Source: Methanobacteriota archaeon
GTDB taxonomy: Archaea > Thermoplasmatota > Thermoplasmata > RBG-16-68-12
Direction of reading: 5' to 3'
NCBI GenBank assembly: GCA_005879065.1
Contig: VBLU01000050.1
Span: forward strand, 1 to 12,997
Length of the DNA stretch: 12,997 nucleotides
In this document: piece after piece, positions 1 to 7,247 of the stretch
Layout of the letters: each line of letters starts with the position of its first letter
How positions within the stretch are numbered: the stretch's first letter is position 1
Program-made: the position numbers and the translations under genes
The notes under the pieces: generated by a model
Told to the model about the DNA's origin: nothing
Databases searched by the model: none
The model's input: the letters and a program-made list of their open reading frames with translations, nothing else

Positions 1-2490
1 GTTCAGGTACGTCTGGTCCCATCCGTTCGGCCCGGGATATGTCCCCTTTTCGAGGTACATCGCGTCCGTGTAGTCGGAGGGGTACGGGTAGTCCGCAATC
101 CAACCGAGGAAGTAGATTGGCATCGGATTCGCGCCGGGCGTAGAGTACCCGATGATATTATGGAAAGTGATGGACACGGGCGTCATCACAATGTTGGAAT
201 CAATGAACGCTAGGGCTGCCGAAAGGACCTGCGCCGCCAGGAAGTCCGTGTCGTCCCCCGTCGGGACGACGATGGGAATCTTCACGGATGTGTTATACTC
301 TCCGGACTGGTACAGCAAGGATTTTGCCTTCGCTAAGTCGTAGGTCGGACACCCCGGCAGGCCGGTCGGAGGCACATAGTACGGCAGTCCCTTCACAATC
401 ACCCCGCAGTACGGACTCCCGAAGTTGAACCCGTACTTCTTGTTGCCAAGAATCTGGTCCACATATTGGGTGTAATTGAAGGCGTACGCGAACGCCTCCC
501 GGACGAGCGGGTTGGCGAAGTAGTCCGAGGGGATTGAATATCCAGGCCCGATGTCCGTCGAAATCAAGCTCGTCGCGATGTTCACGTTGAAAACGACGAA
601 GAACTCCGTGATCGTCGGGAATGGTCCTTCGATATGCGCCTGGTTCGGCACGAGGCCCGTGTTGATCGTCTTGTAGTAGGGCGGCGGCAGCAAGGTCACG
701 ATGTCACCTTGTCCGCTCGCGAAGAGTTGGTACGCGACGGCCGGCGAGGACACCCACTTCAGGATGACCGTCTTGTCTTGTTTTGGGATCGCGGGGATTC
801 CTGGGAAGTACGGGTTTGGCGTCAAGACCACCGCCGTGGCCGGCACATAAGTGTTGATTTCGAAGGGGCCAGATGCGACCGGGTGGTACTGGACTTGTAG
901 GTTGTAGCTCCCCTCGTTCGCCTGGTCCTGGTAGGCCAGGAATCCGTCGGGGGTGAACGTGATTCCGGCCCCGACGCTCTTCAGCCATGCGGCGTCCAAG
1001 ATTCCGGTTCCTAGGGCATCGTTGATCGACGTGAAAAACTCCGCGGGGGACTTCGCAATCGCGAGATGGAACGTCACCGTCTGGGAGTCGTTGTTGTAGC
1101 TCACCGCGTTCACAATCGCGCTGAACGCTACCGCCTTGTTCGTATCATTCACGATCGACACGAAGGGCTGGAAATTCAGCGGCGGCGTGCCGACTGGGAA
1201 CAGATATTTGCAGAGGATCCAGTCCGCATCACCGGGGTAACCTCCTTGGAACAGGATTGCGCGGATCATGGTGTACCAAACGTCGTAGGCGGTAATCGGA
1301 TCTCCATTCGAAAATCCCATCCCAGGGCGGATGTGGAACGTATACGTCTTGAAATCGCTGGAGACGCCGTTTCCCACCGTGGGCACGGAATCCGCGACGT
1401 ACGGGAACCAGCTCGTCGTGCTGCTGCTGTTATAGATGAGCAGGGTCGCTTGGGTGTTGACGACGACTTCGAAGCCTGTCGTCTCGTAGTCGATTTGAGG
1501 GTCGAAGGAGAAAGGGCCGCCCGGCGAGTTCACGATCTCCGTAATGACGCCGGGGTTCGGCACATTGCCCGATGTCGTCTGGAAGGACCAGCTCCCGACG
1601 GCGAGGGTCTGACCGACGGTGACCGAGTATGTGTTGACCGTCGTCGTGTTCGTGAAGCTCGTGTTCGTCGCCACATCGTGCCACTGTGCGGTCAGCGTCT
1701 CCGTGGTCCAGAGGGTGAGTAGGACCGTGTACAACCCGGCGTTGCTGTACGCCTGATTGACCGGGTTCGTGGCAGGGAGCAGAGTGTCCGGGTCCGGCTG
1801 GACATCCGTCGCCTTCCCGTTGCCGAAATCCCAGGTGTAGTGATCGAGGCTGACGATGTCCGTGATGTTGTTGTACTGGTTTAGCGTCTTGTTCCAGAAT
1901 GACTCCTTGGTGTCACGGAGCTGCGAGGCCTCTCCGTACGCGCCGAACAGAGACGCTTGAGTCCCCGCCGCAAAAATCGGGGCATTCGTATTCCCTGAGA
2001 GGCTTTTGTTGAAGTAAATCTGAGGTACGGAGAGATATTGAGATAGCTGGAAAGGAATCGAAGGGACGACCGTGACGCTGATCAATGCGTTCGCGGTGTT
2101 CGCGAAGGCAGTGCCGTTCGCATTCCCAAATTCTTCCGCATATACAAGATACGCGCCCGGAAGGTCGTATTTGTGCGTGAACGTGGGCGTTGTCGTGTTC
2201 TCGATCTGGCCGTCGCCCATGTGGACGACCGCATGGGCGTTAGAACTCAAATTGGACAGGGTGAACCGCAGGACGCTTCCCTGTTGGGCCGTGGGAGACG
2301 TCGACTGTACCGAGAGGATCCCTGTCGGCGTCGGCGGAATGGCAGGATGATAGAATTCGACGAACGCAAGCGCGCCCGCGAGAATCACGATAATTGCGAC
2401 GAGGATCGCGAGGACTATCCTTGGCGCTCCAATTTTTTTCGTTTCCACAAGCGGCTTCTCTTCAGGCGCGGGCGACGCGGACGGCTCCAT
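1..2490 (-). CDS. ABC transporter substrate-binding protein (family 5, oligopeptide type) with two PKD-like domains; C-terminus cut by window edge
   Basis: The reading frame is open from an ATG at 2490 to base 1 (830 codons, no stop), so the C-terminus lies outside the window. Residues 1-20 are charged. Residues about 23-45 form one membrane helix with no lipobox cysteine, so the protein is probably anchored by its N-terminus with the rest outside the cell. Two PKD-like beta domains follow: about 60-141 (VHMGDG, then YDLPGAYLVYA) and about 210-290 (YTWDFGNG, then AGLYTVLLTLW). From about 310 it matches family 5 solute-binding proteins: TFHIRPGMGFSNGDPITAYDV near 380 and WIADYPYPSDYTD near 800. 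By comparison with DppA/OppA, roughly 80-100 residues are missing. The family binds peptides or similar solutes for an ABC importer; no permease is visible here. GGAGGGG lies 4 bases before the ATG and supports this start. The Asn/Thr-rich linkers offer many N-glycosylation sequons. The substrate is unknown. Confidence 0.9.
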   Translation of the reverse strand, partial: MEPSASPAPEEKPLVETKKIGAPRIVLAILVAIIVILAGALAFVEFYHPAIPPTPTGILSVQSTSPTAQQGSVLRFTLSNLSSNAHAVVHMGDGQIENTTTPTFTHKYDLPGAYLVYAEEFGNANGTAFANTANALISVTVVPSIPFQLSQYLSVPQIYFNKSLSGNTNAPIFAAGTQASLFGAYGEASQLRDTKESFWNKTLNQYNNITDIVSLDHYTWDFGNGKATDVQPDPDTLLPATNPVNQAYSNAGLYTVLLTLWTTETLTAQWHDVATNTSFTNTTTVNTYSVTVGQTLAVGSWSFQTTSGNVPNPGVITEIVNSPGGPFSFDPQIDYETTGFEVVVNTQATLLIYNSSSTTSWFPYVADSVPTVGNGVSSDFKTYTFHIRPGMGFSNGDPITAYDVWYTMIRAILFQGGYPGDADWILCKYLFPVGTPPLNFQPFVSIVNDTNKAVAFSAIVNAVSYNNDSQTVTFHLAIAKSPAEFFTSINDALGTGILDAAWLKSVGAGITFTPDGFLAYQDQANEGSYNLQVQYHPVASGPFEINTYVPATAVVLTPNPYFPGIPAIPKQDKTVILKWVSSPAVAYQLFASGQGDIVTLLPPPYYKTINTGLVPNQAHIEGPFPTITEFFVVFNVNIATSLISTDIGPGYSIPSDYFANPLVREAFAYAFNYTQYVDQILGNKKYGFNFGSPYCGVIVKGLPYYVPPTGLPGCPTYDLAKAKSLLYQSGEYNTSVKIPIVVPTGDDTDFLAAQVLSAALAFIDSNIVMTPVSITFHNIIGYSTPGANPMPIYFLGWIADYPYPSDYTDAMYLEKGTYPGPNGWDQTYLN

Positions 2491-2494
2491 CCTT

Positions 2495-2540
2495 CCCCTC
2501 CGTACTCATTTCGCGGGATGTGAGAGCCCCTATTATGCAT
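2495..2540 (-). promoter_or_regulatory. Promoter and ribosome binding site of the PKD/substrate-binding protein gene
   Basis: On the minus strand ATGCATAATA (2531-2540) is an AT-rich TATA-like element in GC-rich surroundings. It lies about 41 bases before the ATG, so transcription would start near 2508 and leave a short leader. That leader contains the Shine-Dalgarno sequence GGAGGGG (2495-2501). The assignment is by eye. Confidence 0.45.
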
Positions 2541-2680
2541 TTTGGCTCACAACTCGAAGTGCGGTTCGGCCGGGTCCCACCCGCGAGTCTGCCGGAGCCC
2601 TGGGATGAACAGCGCCAGTCCCGACCCCCTCAGCTGATGATCTGAATGCGAGCGGGTCGCAAACGGGATGGCGAGGGTCC

Positions 2681-2686
2681 TTATCG
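2681..2686 (+). promoter_or_regulatory. TATA-like element for the 2708 gene
   Basis: CCTTATCG spans 2679-2686, with TTATCG about 25 bases before the GTG at 2708. No Shine-Dalgarno sequence precedes the GTG, which fits a leaderless transcript. The same CCTTATC string appears before the RAM-domain gene (minus strand, about 3547-3553) and upstream of the helical repeat gene (8168-8174). Confidence 0.3.
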
Positions 2687-2707
2687 CGCCGTGCCTTAGC
2701 CTGTTTC

Positions 2708-3130
2708 GTGACTTCAGTTCCCGATCGCTCACTGGCCGCCGCCCGCAGGGTTTCGACAGACCCAGCTAGGTACGTCAGAGCCCGCAAGCGGGCGATCCTC
2801 GACCGACATGGGAAGCCGGGGTGGTACGAGTGGACGCTTCGTGAGCTCGCCCGGGACCTCTTCGGCATTGGGATCCTCGCCCTTCTCGTCTTTGTTCCCT
2901 TGCAAATGAAGCTGTCATGGCTGCCGAGCGACGCGCCTCCCACATTCGATCCGGCACTGGTTGCAATCCTCGCGTTTGTCGCCATCGTTGTCATCGTCGT
3001 GCTAGCGCTCTTCGCCTATGCACGGCTGTGGGGAGAGCGCGGTTGGGTGGAACGCAAGGTCGCCTTTCATCGGGCTGCCTCCCACACCGAAGCCGGGGAT
3101 GCGTCAGGGGACATTTTCCACTCGCGATAA
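2708..3130 (+). CDS. Hypothetical protein with two membrane helices
   Basis: I do not recognise a family. The 140-residue product starts at a GTG. It has a basic N-terminal 50 residues (RYVRARKRAILDRHGKPGW), a hydrophobic helix at about 51-66 and a second at about 84-104. A short loop containing WLPSDAPP lies between the helices, and a charged C-terminal tail starts at RLWGERGWVERK. The basic N-terminus suggests both ends are cytoplasmic with the short loop outside. The hydrophobic segments and Trp/Tyr-containing flanks look like a real protein, whereas the overlapping frames give Arg/Ser-rich translations. It stands alone between two minus-strand genes, so neighbours give no functional hint. 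The GTG is chosen because a TATA-like element lies 25 bases before it; a later start is possible. Confidence 0.6.
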   Translation: MTSVPDRSLAAARRVSTDPARYVRARKRAILDRHGKPGWYEWTLRELARDLFGIGILALLVFVPLQMKLSWLPSDAPPTFDPALVAILAFVAIVVIVVLALFAYARLWGERGWVERKVAFHRAASHTEAGDASGDIFHSR

Positions 3131-3275
3131 GGAGGGCGGGACCGGCTGGCGATTTCCGTCAAGAGCTTTGTTACCGAGCACCGATAAGTCGCTGGGGGCG
3201 ACGGTCGTAGCGAGCATGCATAACTTGAGCGGTAGGCGAGCTTGGTCTGTCTCTGCCTTGCGGGGCACCAATCTG

Positions 3276-3524
3276 TTAGAACGCGACCCGGGCGAGGGTC
3301 TTCGTCGCCTTCACGCCCTCGATCGACCGGATCTTCGACATCACGACCGCTCCGATCGCCTCGTAGGAATCGGCCTCGACCTTCGCGATGAGGTCATATT
3401 CCCCGAACAGCGGATACAATTCAACGATCTGTCCGATCTTCATCAACATCGCGTAGACCTCCTTCTCGTAGGTCGGCTCGATGTCAATCAGGACGAAACC
3501 GATGGCCGTGAGGGCACCCCTCAA
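3276..3524 (-). CDS. Stand-alone Lrp/AsnC effector-binding (RAM) domain protein
   Basis: The 82-residue product is almost exactly one RAM domain (AsnC_trans_reg, PF01037), with the beta-alpha-beta-beta-alpha-beta pattern: GFVLIDIEPTYEKEVYAML, the family turn GEYDLIAKVEAD at 41-52, and the final strand IEGVKATKTLARVAF. The N-terminal helix-turn-helix of full Lrp proteins is absent, and an in-frame stop at 3531-3533 rules out an upstream extension. Such proteins oligomerise and bind amino acids or other small effectors, and may partner with full-length Lrp regulators. The only plausible start is a TTG at 3522-3524, since the next ATG would remove the first strand. A TATA-like CCTTATCTA about 25 bases upstream suggests a leaderless transcript. 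It diverges from the 3660 gene. The effector is unknown. Confidence 0.85.
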   Translation of the reverse strand: MRGALTAIGFVLIDIEPTYEKEVYAMLMKIGQIVELYPLFGEYDLIAKVEADSYEAIGAVVMSKIRSIEGVKATKTLARVAF

Positions 3525-3544
3525 AGTCGCTTACATTTGAGTCG

Positions 3545-3552
3545 TAGATAAG
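3545..3552 (-). promoter_or_regulatory. TATA-like element for the RAM-domain gene
   Basis: On the minus strand TTATCTA (3545-3551) lies about 24 bases before the TTG at 3524, a spacing that fits a leaderless archaeal promoter. Confidence 0.35.
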
Positions 3553-3570
3553 GATATCGCGCAGGTTCGG

Positions 3571-3582
3571 GAACACGTGTTC
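3571..3582. promoter_or_regulatory. Perfect 12-bp palindrome in the divergent promoter region (candidate operator)
   Basis: GAACACGTGTTC at 3571-3582 is its own reverse complement. It sits between the start codons of the divergent 3524 (minus) and 3660 (plus) genes. The extended half-site GGAACACGT occurs at 3570-3578 and again, on the same strand, at 3641-3649, between the TATA-like element and the GTG of the 3660 gene. A third copy at 3805-3813 lies inside that gene. This fits a dimeric regulator controlling both genes, but no regulator has been identified. Confidence 0.4.
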
Positions 3583-3628
3583 TCCCTGGTCGCAATCGAG
3601 TCTCAATGCGGATTTTCAGGACTTACAC

Positions 3629-3638
3629 TACTAATACG
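3629..3638 (+). promoter_or_regulatory. TATA-like element for the 3660 gene
   Basis: TACTAATACG is AT-rich within GC-rich DNA and lies about 26 bases before the GTG at 3660. No Shine-Dalgarno sequence is present, so the transcript is probably leaderless. Confidence 0.35.
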
Positions 3639-3659
3639 TAGGAACACGTCGATTCCATC

Positions 3660-4136
3660 GTGATTCGTAAGCCCGGTGCGCCGGGCGATCCCGCGCCGGC
3701 GTTCCCCGTCGAGACCTTGCGACACTGGTACGTGACCCCGTTCGGCGGGATGTCCACGGAACTCGGCCTGTTTCAGGTCGGGATCAACCGCGAGGCGTTG
3801 GAACGGAACACGTCCTTGGACCCGTCGAACGACCGCGTGCGGGTCACCGTCCTCGGACGCATGCGCCGCCCGATCCTGTTCGACCGCTTCTTCGAAGTCG
3901 TGCCGCTCGACGAACGCCATCCGGACGCGTTGAAGTGCTCGCCGATGGGCGAGGCCGTGTTCCCGGAAGGTGACCAGGTGCTCCGACCCCGCGACGCACC
4001 GCATCCCGGGGACGAGGTGATCCTGAGCAGCGCCGCGAGCCAACGCTTGGGCCTCCTCGCGGATTCCGAGACCTTCGCCGGTGTCGTGCAAGAATTGTTC
4101 CGGACCCGGCGCGAACTGGACCGCGAGAACAGCTGA
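3660..4136 (+). CDS. Uncharacterised 158-residue protein
   Basis: I do not recognise a family. The product is predicted to be soluble, with no membrane helix or signal peptide. It reads like a folded protein: TLRHWYVTPFGGMSTELGLFQVGINREALER near 20-48, a strand-rich middle (RVRVTVLGRMRRPILFDRF at about 59-77), then DEVILSSAASQRLGLLADSE near 118-136 and a charged C-terminal helix (FAGVVQELFRTRRELDRE). It contains one cysteine (C93) and no evident catalytic motif. The GTG at 3660 is chosen because a TATA-like element lies 26 bases before it and an operator-like repeat lies in the same gap. The gene ends 52 bases before pdxT, which seems to have its own promoter. Translations of the opposite strand here are Arg/Ser/His-rich and look like shadows. 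Confidence 0.6.
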   Translation: MIRKPGAPGDPAPAFPVETLRHWYVTPFGGMSTELGLFQVGINREALERNTSLDPSNDRVRVTVLGRMRRPILFDRFFEVVPLDERHPDALKCSPMGEAVFPEGDQVLRPRDAPHPGDEVILSSAASQRLGLLADSETFAGVVQELFRTRRELDRENS

Positions 4137-4158
4137 ACGACCGGGCGTCCCCAAATCG

Positions 4159-4165
4159 TTTTAAT
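4159..4165 (+). promoter_or_regulatory. TATA-like element for pdxT
   Basis: TTTTAAT at 4159-4165 is centred 27 bases before the ATG of pdxT. There is no Shine-Dalgarno sequence between them, so a leaderless transcript is likely. Confidence 0.45.
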
Positions 4166-4188
4166 CGGCTGCCGCCCTAAGTCGACCG

Positions 4189-4782
4189 ATGCGAATCGGC
4201 GTGATCGGTGTCCAAGGCGACGTGAGCGAACACGTGGATGCGGTCGCTCGGGCGATGCATGAGGCTGGGAAGCCCGGAGACGCAATCAGCGTGCGACGCC
4301 GCGAGGACCTGGACCGCGTCGATGCGTTGACGATCCCCGGCGGCGAGAGCACGACGATCTCCAAGCTCCTCGTCCAACTCGGCCTCTTCGACGAGATCGT
4401 CCGGCGCGCGACGGACGAGGCCATGCCGATCATGGGAACCTGCGCGGGCTGCATCCTCCTCGCGAAGGACGCAGGGGTCCAAGCCGACAAGACGAAGACG
4501 AGGCTGCTCGGCCTCATGGACATGGCCGTCGACCGGAACGCGTTCGGGCGACAGCGAGAGTCGTTCGAGGCGGACCTCGAGATCGAGGGCATGGAGAAGC
4601 CGTTCCATTGCGTCTTCATCCGAGCACCCGCGATCCTGCGGACCTGGGGCGATTGCTCGCCGCTGTCTCGGTACAAGGATCGAATCGTCCTCGCCCGTCA
4701 GGGACACCTGATTGGGGCGGCCTTCCATCCGGAACTGAGCGGGGACCTGCGGATCCACCGAAGCTTCCTCGACCTGGTTTAG
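4189..4782 (+). CDS. pdxT: Pyridoxal 5'-phosphate synthase glutaminase subunit PdxT
   Basis: PdxT hydrolyses glutamine and passes the ammonia to PdxS, which builds PLP from ribose 5-phosphate and glyceraldehyde 3-phosphate. The 197 residues match the usual family length. Diagnostic motifs are IGVIGVQGDVSEH at 3-15, PGGEST at 50-55, the nucleophile elbow GTCAGCILLA with Cys85, VFIRAP at 142-147, and the catalytic His180 and Glu182 in FHPEL. All triad residues are present, so the enzyme should be active. PdxS is not in this window and must be encoded elsewhere. The ATG at 4189 gives the canonical N-terminus and follows a well-placed TATA-like box. The stop codon overlaps the stop of the convergent DUF2070 gene by four bases (4779-4782), leaving no room for a separate terminator. 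Confidence 0.96.
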   Translation: MRIGVIGVQGDVSEHVDAVARAMHEAGKPGDAISVRRREDLDRVDALTIPGGESTTISKLLVQLGLFDEIVRRATDEAMPIMGTCAGCILLAKDAGVQADKTKTRLLGLMDMAVDRNAFGRQRESFEADLEIEGMEKPFHCVFIRAPAILRTWGDCSPLSRYKDRIVLARQGHLIGAAFHPELSGDLRIHRSFLDLV

Positions 4783-6605
4783 AAGAGGACCATCACGAGG
4801 GCCCCGACCGCGACCGCGCCGCTCAGGGTGACGTACAAGGCCGGACGAAGGACCGCGAGGGTCGAGTTGATCGTCGTGGTCAAGCGGGCCGCGGACTGCG
4901 GCCCGAAGATCCGGAAGTCGGGGATGTCTGCGACGAAGGCGGCGGCCTCGGCCTCCTCGAGGCCGTCGATCGCCTCGCGGACGGCCCCCTCCGCCTGCAC
5001 GAGGATCACGTCGCGGCCGAGCACCGCCCCGACCGCGTTGAATCCGTCCATCGTCAGGTTCACGGAATGGTTGTCCGTCGTCATCGCCTCGGATTCCTGG
5101 ACCAGCGACGCGAGTTTCGCTCGGATCTCATCGCGGACACCGGGCACCATGTTGTTGCCGTCGAAGAGGACGTAGGCGGTTCTCTGCCCGCCGGTCTCGA
5201 CCACGATCGCCTCGATGCCGCGGGCTCCGATCCCCTGGTCCGGAGTGGAGAAGCCTTTCCGGTTCGCATATCCCACGCGGAACGGGGCCTTCGGCGCCGC
5301 GAGCGCGGCCTGCGTGGCGGACTTCGCTGCCTCGATGATCTCGTGGCTCCGATGGCTGCCGAACAAAGTGAGGCCGACGCCGGGTTCCAGGCAGTTGTGG
5401 GCATCCACAAAGACGGCGTCTCGGGCCCCTTGAAGCCGCGCTTCCTGGACGGCGGCATAACCGGTCGCGCTGTCGATGTCGTCCGTCGGCTGCGGCGCGA
5501 ACGAAGCGACGATCAGGACGACGTCGCCGAAGGCCTGCGCGAGCGCCGCGGCCCGGCCGTAGGTCGTCCGACGGGCCTGGCCGACCTGGGCCCCAAACGT
5601 CGCGGACCCGGTGGAGGTGCGGACCGCCTCCGCGACCTTCCGGACCTCGGCGGTCGTCGCGGGATTCTCGTCGTGGGTCGTCGGACCGTGCGCCACCATC
5701 ACGTTCGATGTGAGGTCGGAGAGGTCCCGGGCGATCTTCGTCGGGAGATCGCTGCCGCTCACGTACCCCATCGGACCCGGGTGGACGGTCGGTGCGATGA
5801 AGAGGGCCTTCAGCCGCGTTCCGACGCGGAAGGCGAGGCCACCGACCCGCACGCGGGCGCGCACGCTCATCGAATCGAAGAACGTCTCCAGCTCGGCGAT
5901 GCCGGAGGCCTCCGGTTCCGTGTAGTGATCCAACGTGGATCGGAGGAGCTTCAGTCCGTCGACGCCGAACGATCGGAGGAGGGGACGCTTCGCGATTTCC
6001 GTATACGCGACCGCGCTCGCGAAGAACGAGGCGAACACGACGAGGGCGAGGACGATTTCGCCCGGCGGGAGCGGCACGAACAGCGCGAGTCCGACGAGGC
6101 CGAGGAGGGGTTGCAAGGAAGCCGCCGGGAGGGAGCGCAGATGCTTCGAATTCGAGGTCGCGCTCAGGATCACCTCGCGCGTCCAGAGCATCGCGCCGTA
6201 CCCGAGGACGGCGACTCGATGGATCCGATCGGGATACGGAACGCCGCCGAACAGGGAGTACGCCGTGAGGGCGAGGACCGCGACCAGTTGGAACGCCCCG
6301 AGCAGCATGAGGCCGACGAACGCGAGCAGGAAAGAGCGGCGGAAGTACATCCGGCCGCCGAGGCGGTTCGCGAGCGGGACCGTGCCGAAGGCCGCCACGA
6401 AGGCGGGCAACCCGATCGCCACGCCGCCCAGGAGGACCCGAACTCCGTCGAGCGCCGGGTATACGAGGAGATAGGCCTCCATCACCGAGAACGCGAGGAT
6501 CGCGGGGACAATCCTCCGGGGGGCCGGCGAGACGAACAGCCGCCGTGCGATCCGCGTCGTCTCGGCGTGGCTCTCGCCCGCGGTCTTCGCCCGGAAGACG
6601 TGCAT
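4779..6605 (-). CDS. DUF2070 archaeal membrane protein
   Basis: The 608-residue product matches the archaeal DUF2070 layout. It has a basic N-terminus (1-31), several membrane helices between about 32 and 205 (for example AFSVMEAYLLVYPALDGVRVL and LVVFASFFASAVA), a soluble domain at about 230-575, and a C-terminal membrane helix at 585-607. The soluble domain carries motifs rich in potential ligands: HPGPMG at 275-280, HGPTTHDEN at 306-314, DAHN at 401-404, NNMVPGVR at 484-491 and TDNHSVN at 510-516. This pattern of His, Asp and Asn suggests a metal-dependent enzyme, but no activity is known to me. The ATG shares one base with the stop of the GGGP synthase gene (TGATG), so translation is probably coupled to two lipid genes. 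The family call is good; any function is inference. Confidence 0.88.
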   Translation of the reverse strand: MHVFRAKTAGESHAETTRIARRLFVSPAPRRIVPAILAFSVMEAYLLVYPALDGVRVLLGGVAIGLPAFVAAFGTVPLANRLGGRMYFRRSFLLAFVGLMLLGAFQLVAVLALTAYSLFGGVPYPDRIHRVAVLGYGAMLWTREVILSATSNSKHLRSLPAASLQPLLGLVGLALFVPLPPGEIVLALVVFASFFASAVAYTEIAKRPLLRSFGVDGLKLLRSTLDHYTEPEASGIAELETFFDSMSVRARVRVGGLAFRVGTRLKALFIAPTVHPGPMGYVSGSDLPTKIARDLSDLTSNVMVAHGPTTHDENPATTAEVRKVAEAVRTSTGSATFGAQVGQARRTTYGRAAALAQAFGDVVLIVASFAPQPTDDIDSATGYAAVQEARLQGARDAVFVDAHNCLEPGVGLTLFGSHRSHEIIEAAKSATQAALAAPKAPFRVGYANRKGFSTPDQGIGARGIEAIVVETGGQRTAYVLFDGNNMVPGVRDEIRAKLASLVQESEAMTTDNHSVNLTMDGFNAVGAVLGRDVILVQAEGAVREAIDGLEEAEAAAFVADIPDFRIFGPQSAARLTTTINSTLAVLRPALYVTLSGAVAVGALVMVLF

Positions 6606-7247
6606 CAGCCCGCCTTCACCGCTTCGATGATCCGGCGTAAGGCCTGTCCTTCGCGGGCCACCTCGACGATCGTGCCCGTCACGACGATGTCCGCGCCCGC
6701 CCGGGTCACGAGGTGGGCGGCCTCCGGCGTCCGGATGCCGCCGCCGACGACCACCGGGATGTCGATCGCATCGCGCACCGCCCGGATGACCCGGTCCGGG
6801 ACCGGTTCTGGCGCCCCGCTGCCCGCCTCGAGGTACACGAGCTTCATGCCGAGCATCTGGGCCGCGAGGGCGTATTGGACCGCGACGGTCGGGTTCTTGC
6901 GGGAGATCAGATCGGCGTCGCCGACCTCGCCAGCCCGCATCCCCGGCTCGACGACCAAGTAGGCCATCGGGATCGCCTCGAGCCCCCAGGCCCTCACGAT
7001 CGGGGCGGCCAGACGTTGTTCGCCCACGATCAGGCGCGGGTCGCGGCTGTTCAGGAGGCTCATGAAGTACAACGCGTCCCTGCGTGACCCCGGTCGAGCC
7101 GCCGACCATGATCGCGTCCGTACCGGCGGACGCGGCCTCCGAGGACAGGGAGGCGGCGTCGGGCGGCGTCTGCTTGTCCGGATCGAGCAAGGTCATGTGG
7201 AGCGGTCCCTTCCGTCGCCGCTCCAAGATCGACTCGTACACGTTCAC
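6605..7247 (-). pseudogene. Geranylgeranylglyceryl phosphate synthase, disrupted by an internal deletion and frameshift
   Basis: GGGP synthase makes the first ether bond of archaeal lipids, joining geranylgeranyl diphosphate to sn-glycerol 1-phosphate in a (beta-alpha)8 barrel. The N-terminal part runs from a GTG at 7247, overlapping the UbiA stop as GTGA, through LHMTLLDPDKQ (17-26) and DAIMVGGSTGVTQ (44-56), ending at 7080. The rest runs in another frame from about 7078 (DALYFMSLLNSR) through IPMAYLVVEPG, YLEAGSGAPEPV and VVGGGIRTPE to a stop at 6605. Only one base (7079) separates the two frames. The pieces total about 213 residues against the usual 240-250. The missing part is the stretch between VGGSTxxTQ and DAxFFMSLLNS, including the strand that reads LPVILFPG in relatives. 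Without a frameshift, the first frame stays open into DUF2070 through Arg/Gly/Pro-rich sequence. Identity is certain; whether the lesion is real is not. Confidence 0.85.

Noticed and set aside
1066..1722. 218-codon plus-strand frame within the substrate-binding protein gene
   Set aside because: It is antisense to conserved family 5 binding-protein motifs and is Arg/Val/Asp-rich without any family signature.
3131..3275. Possible tRNA or small RNA between the convergent genes
   Set aside because: No T-loop consensus, acceptor stem or clear hairpin could be found; the region appears to be a plain convergent spacer.
3603..4154. 183-codon minus-strand frame opposite the 3660 gene
   Set aside because: The composition (Arg, His, Gln, Ala) looks like a shadow, and its start is not matched to a promoter. 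The plus frame has balanced hydrophobic strands and a TATA-like element. Some doubt remains because neither is a known family.
4608..6962. 784-codon open frame on the plus strand
   Set aside because: It lies antisense to DUF2070 and GGGP synthase and gives an Arg/Glu/Asp/Gly-rich translation without domain motifs. It is a product of high third-position GC in the real genes.
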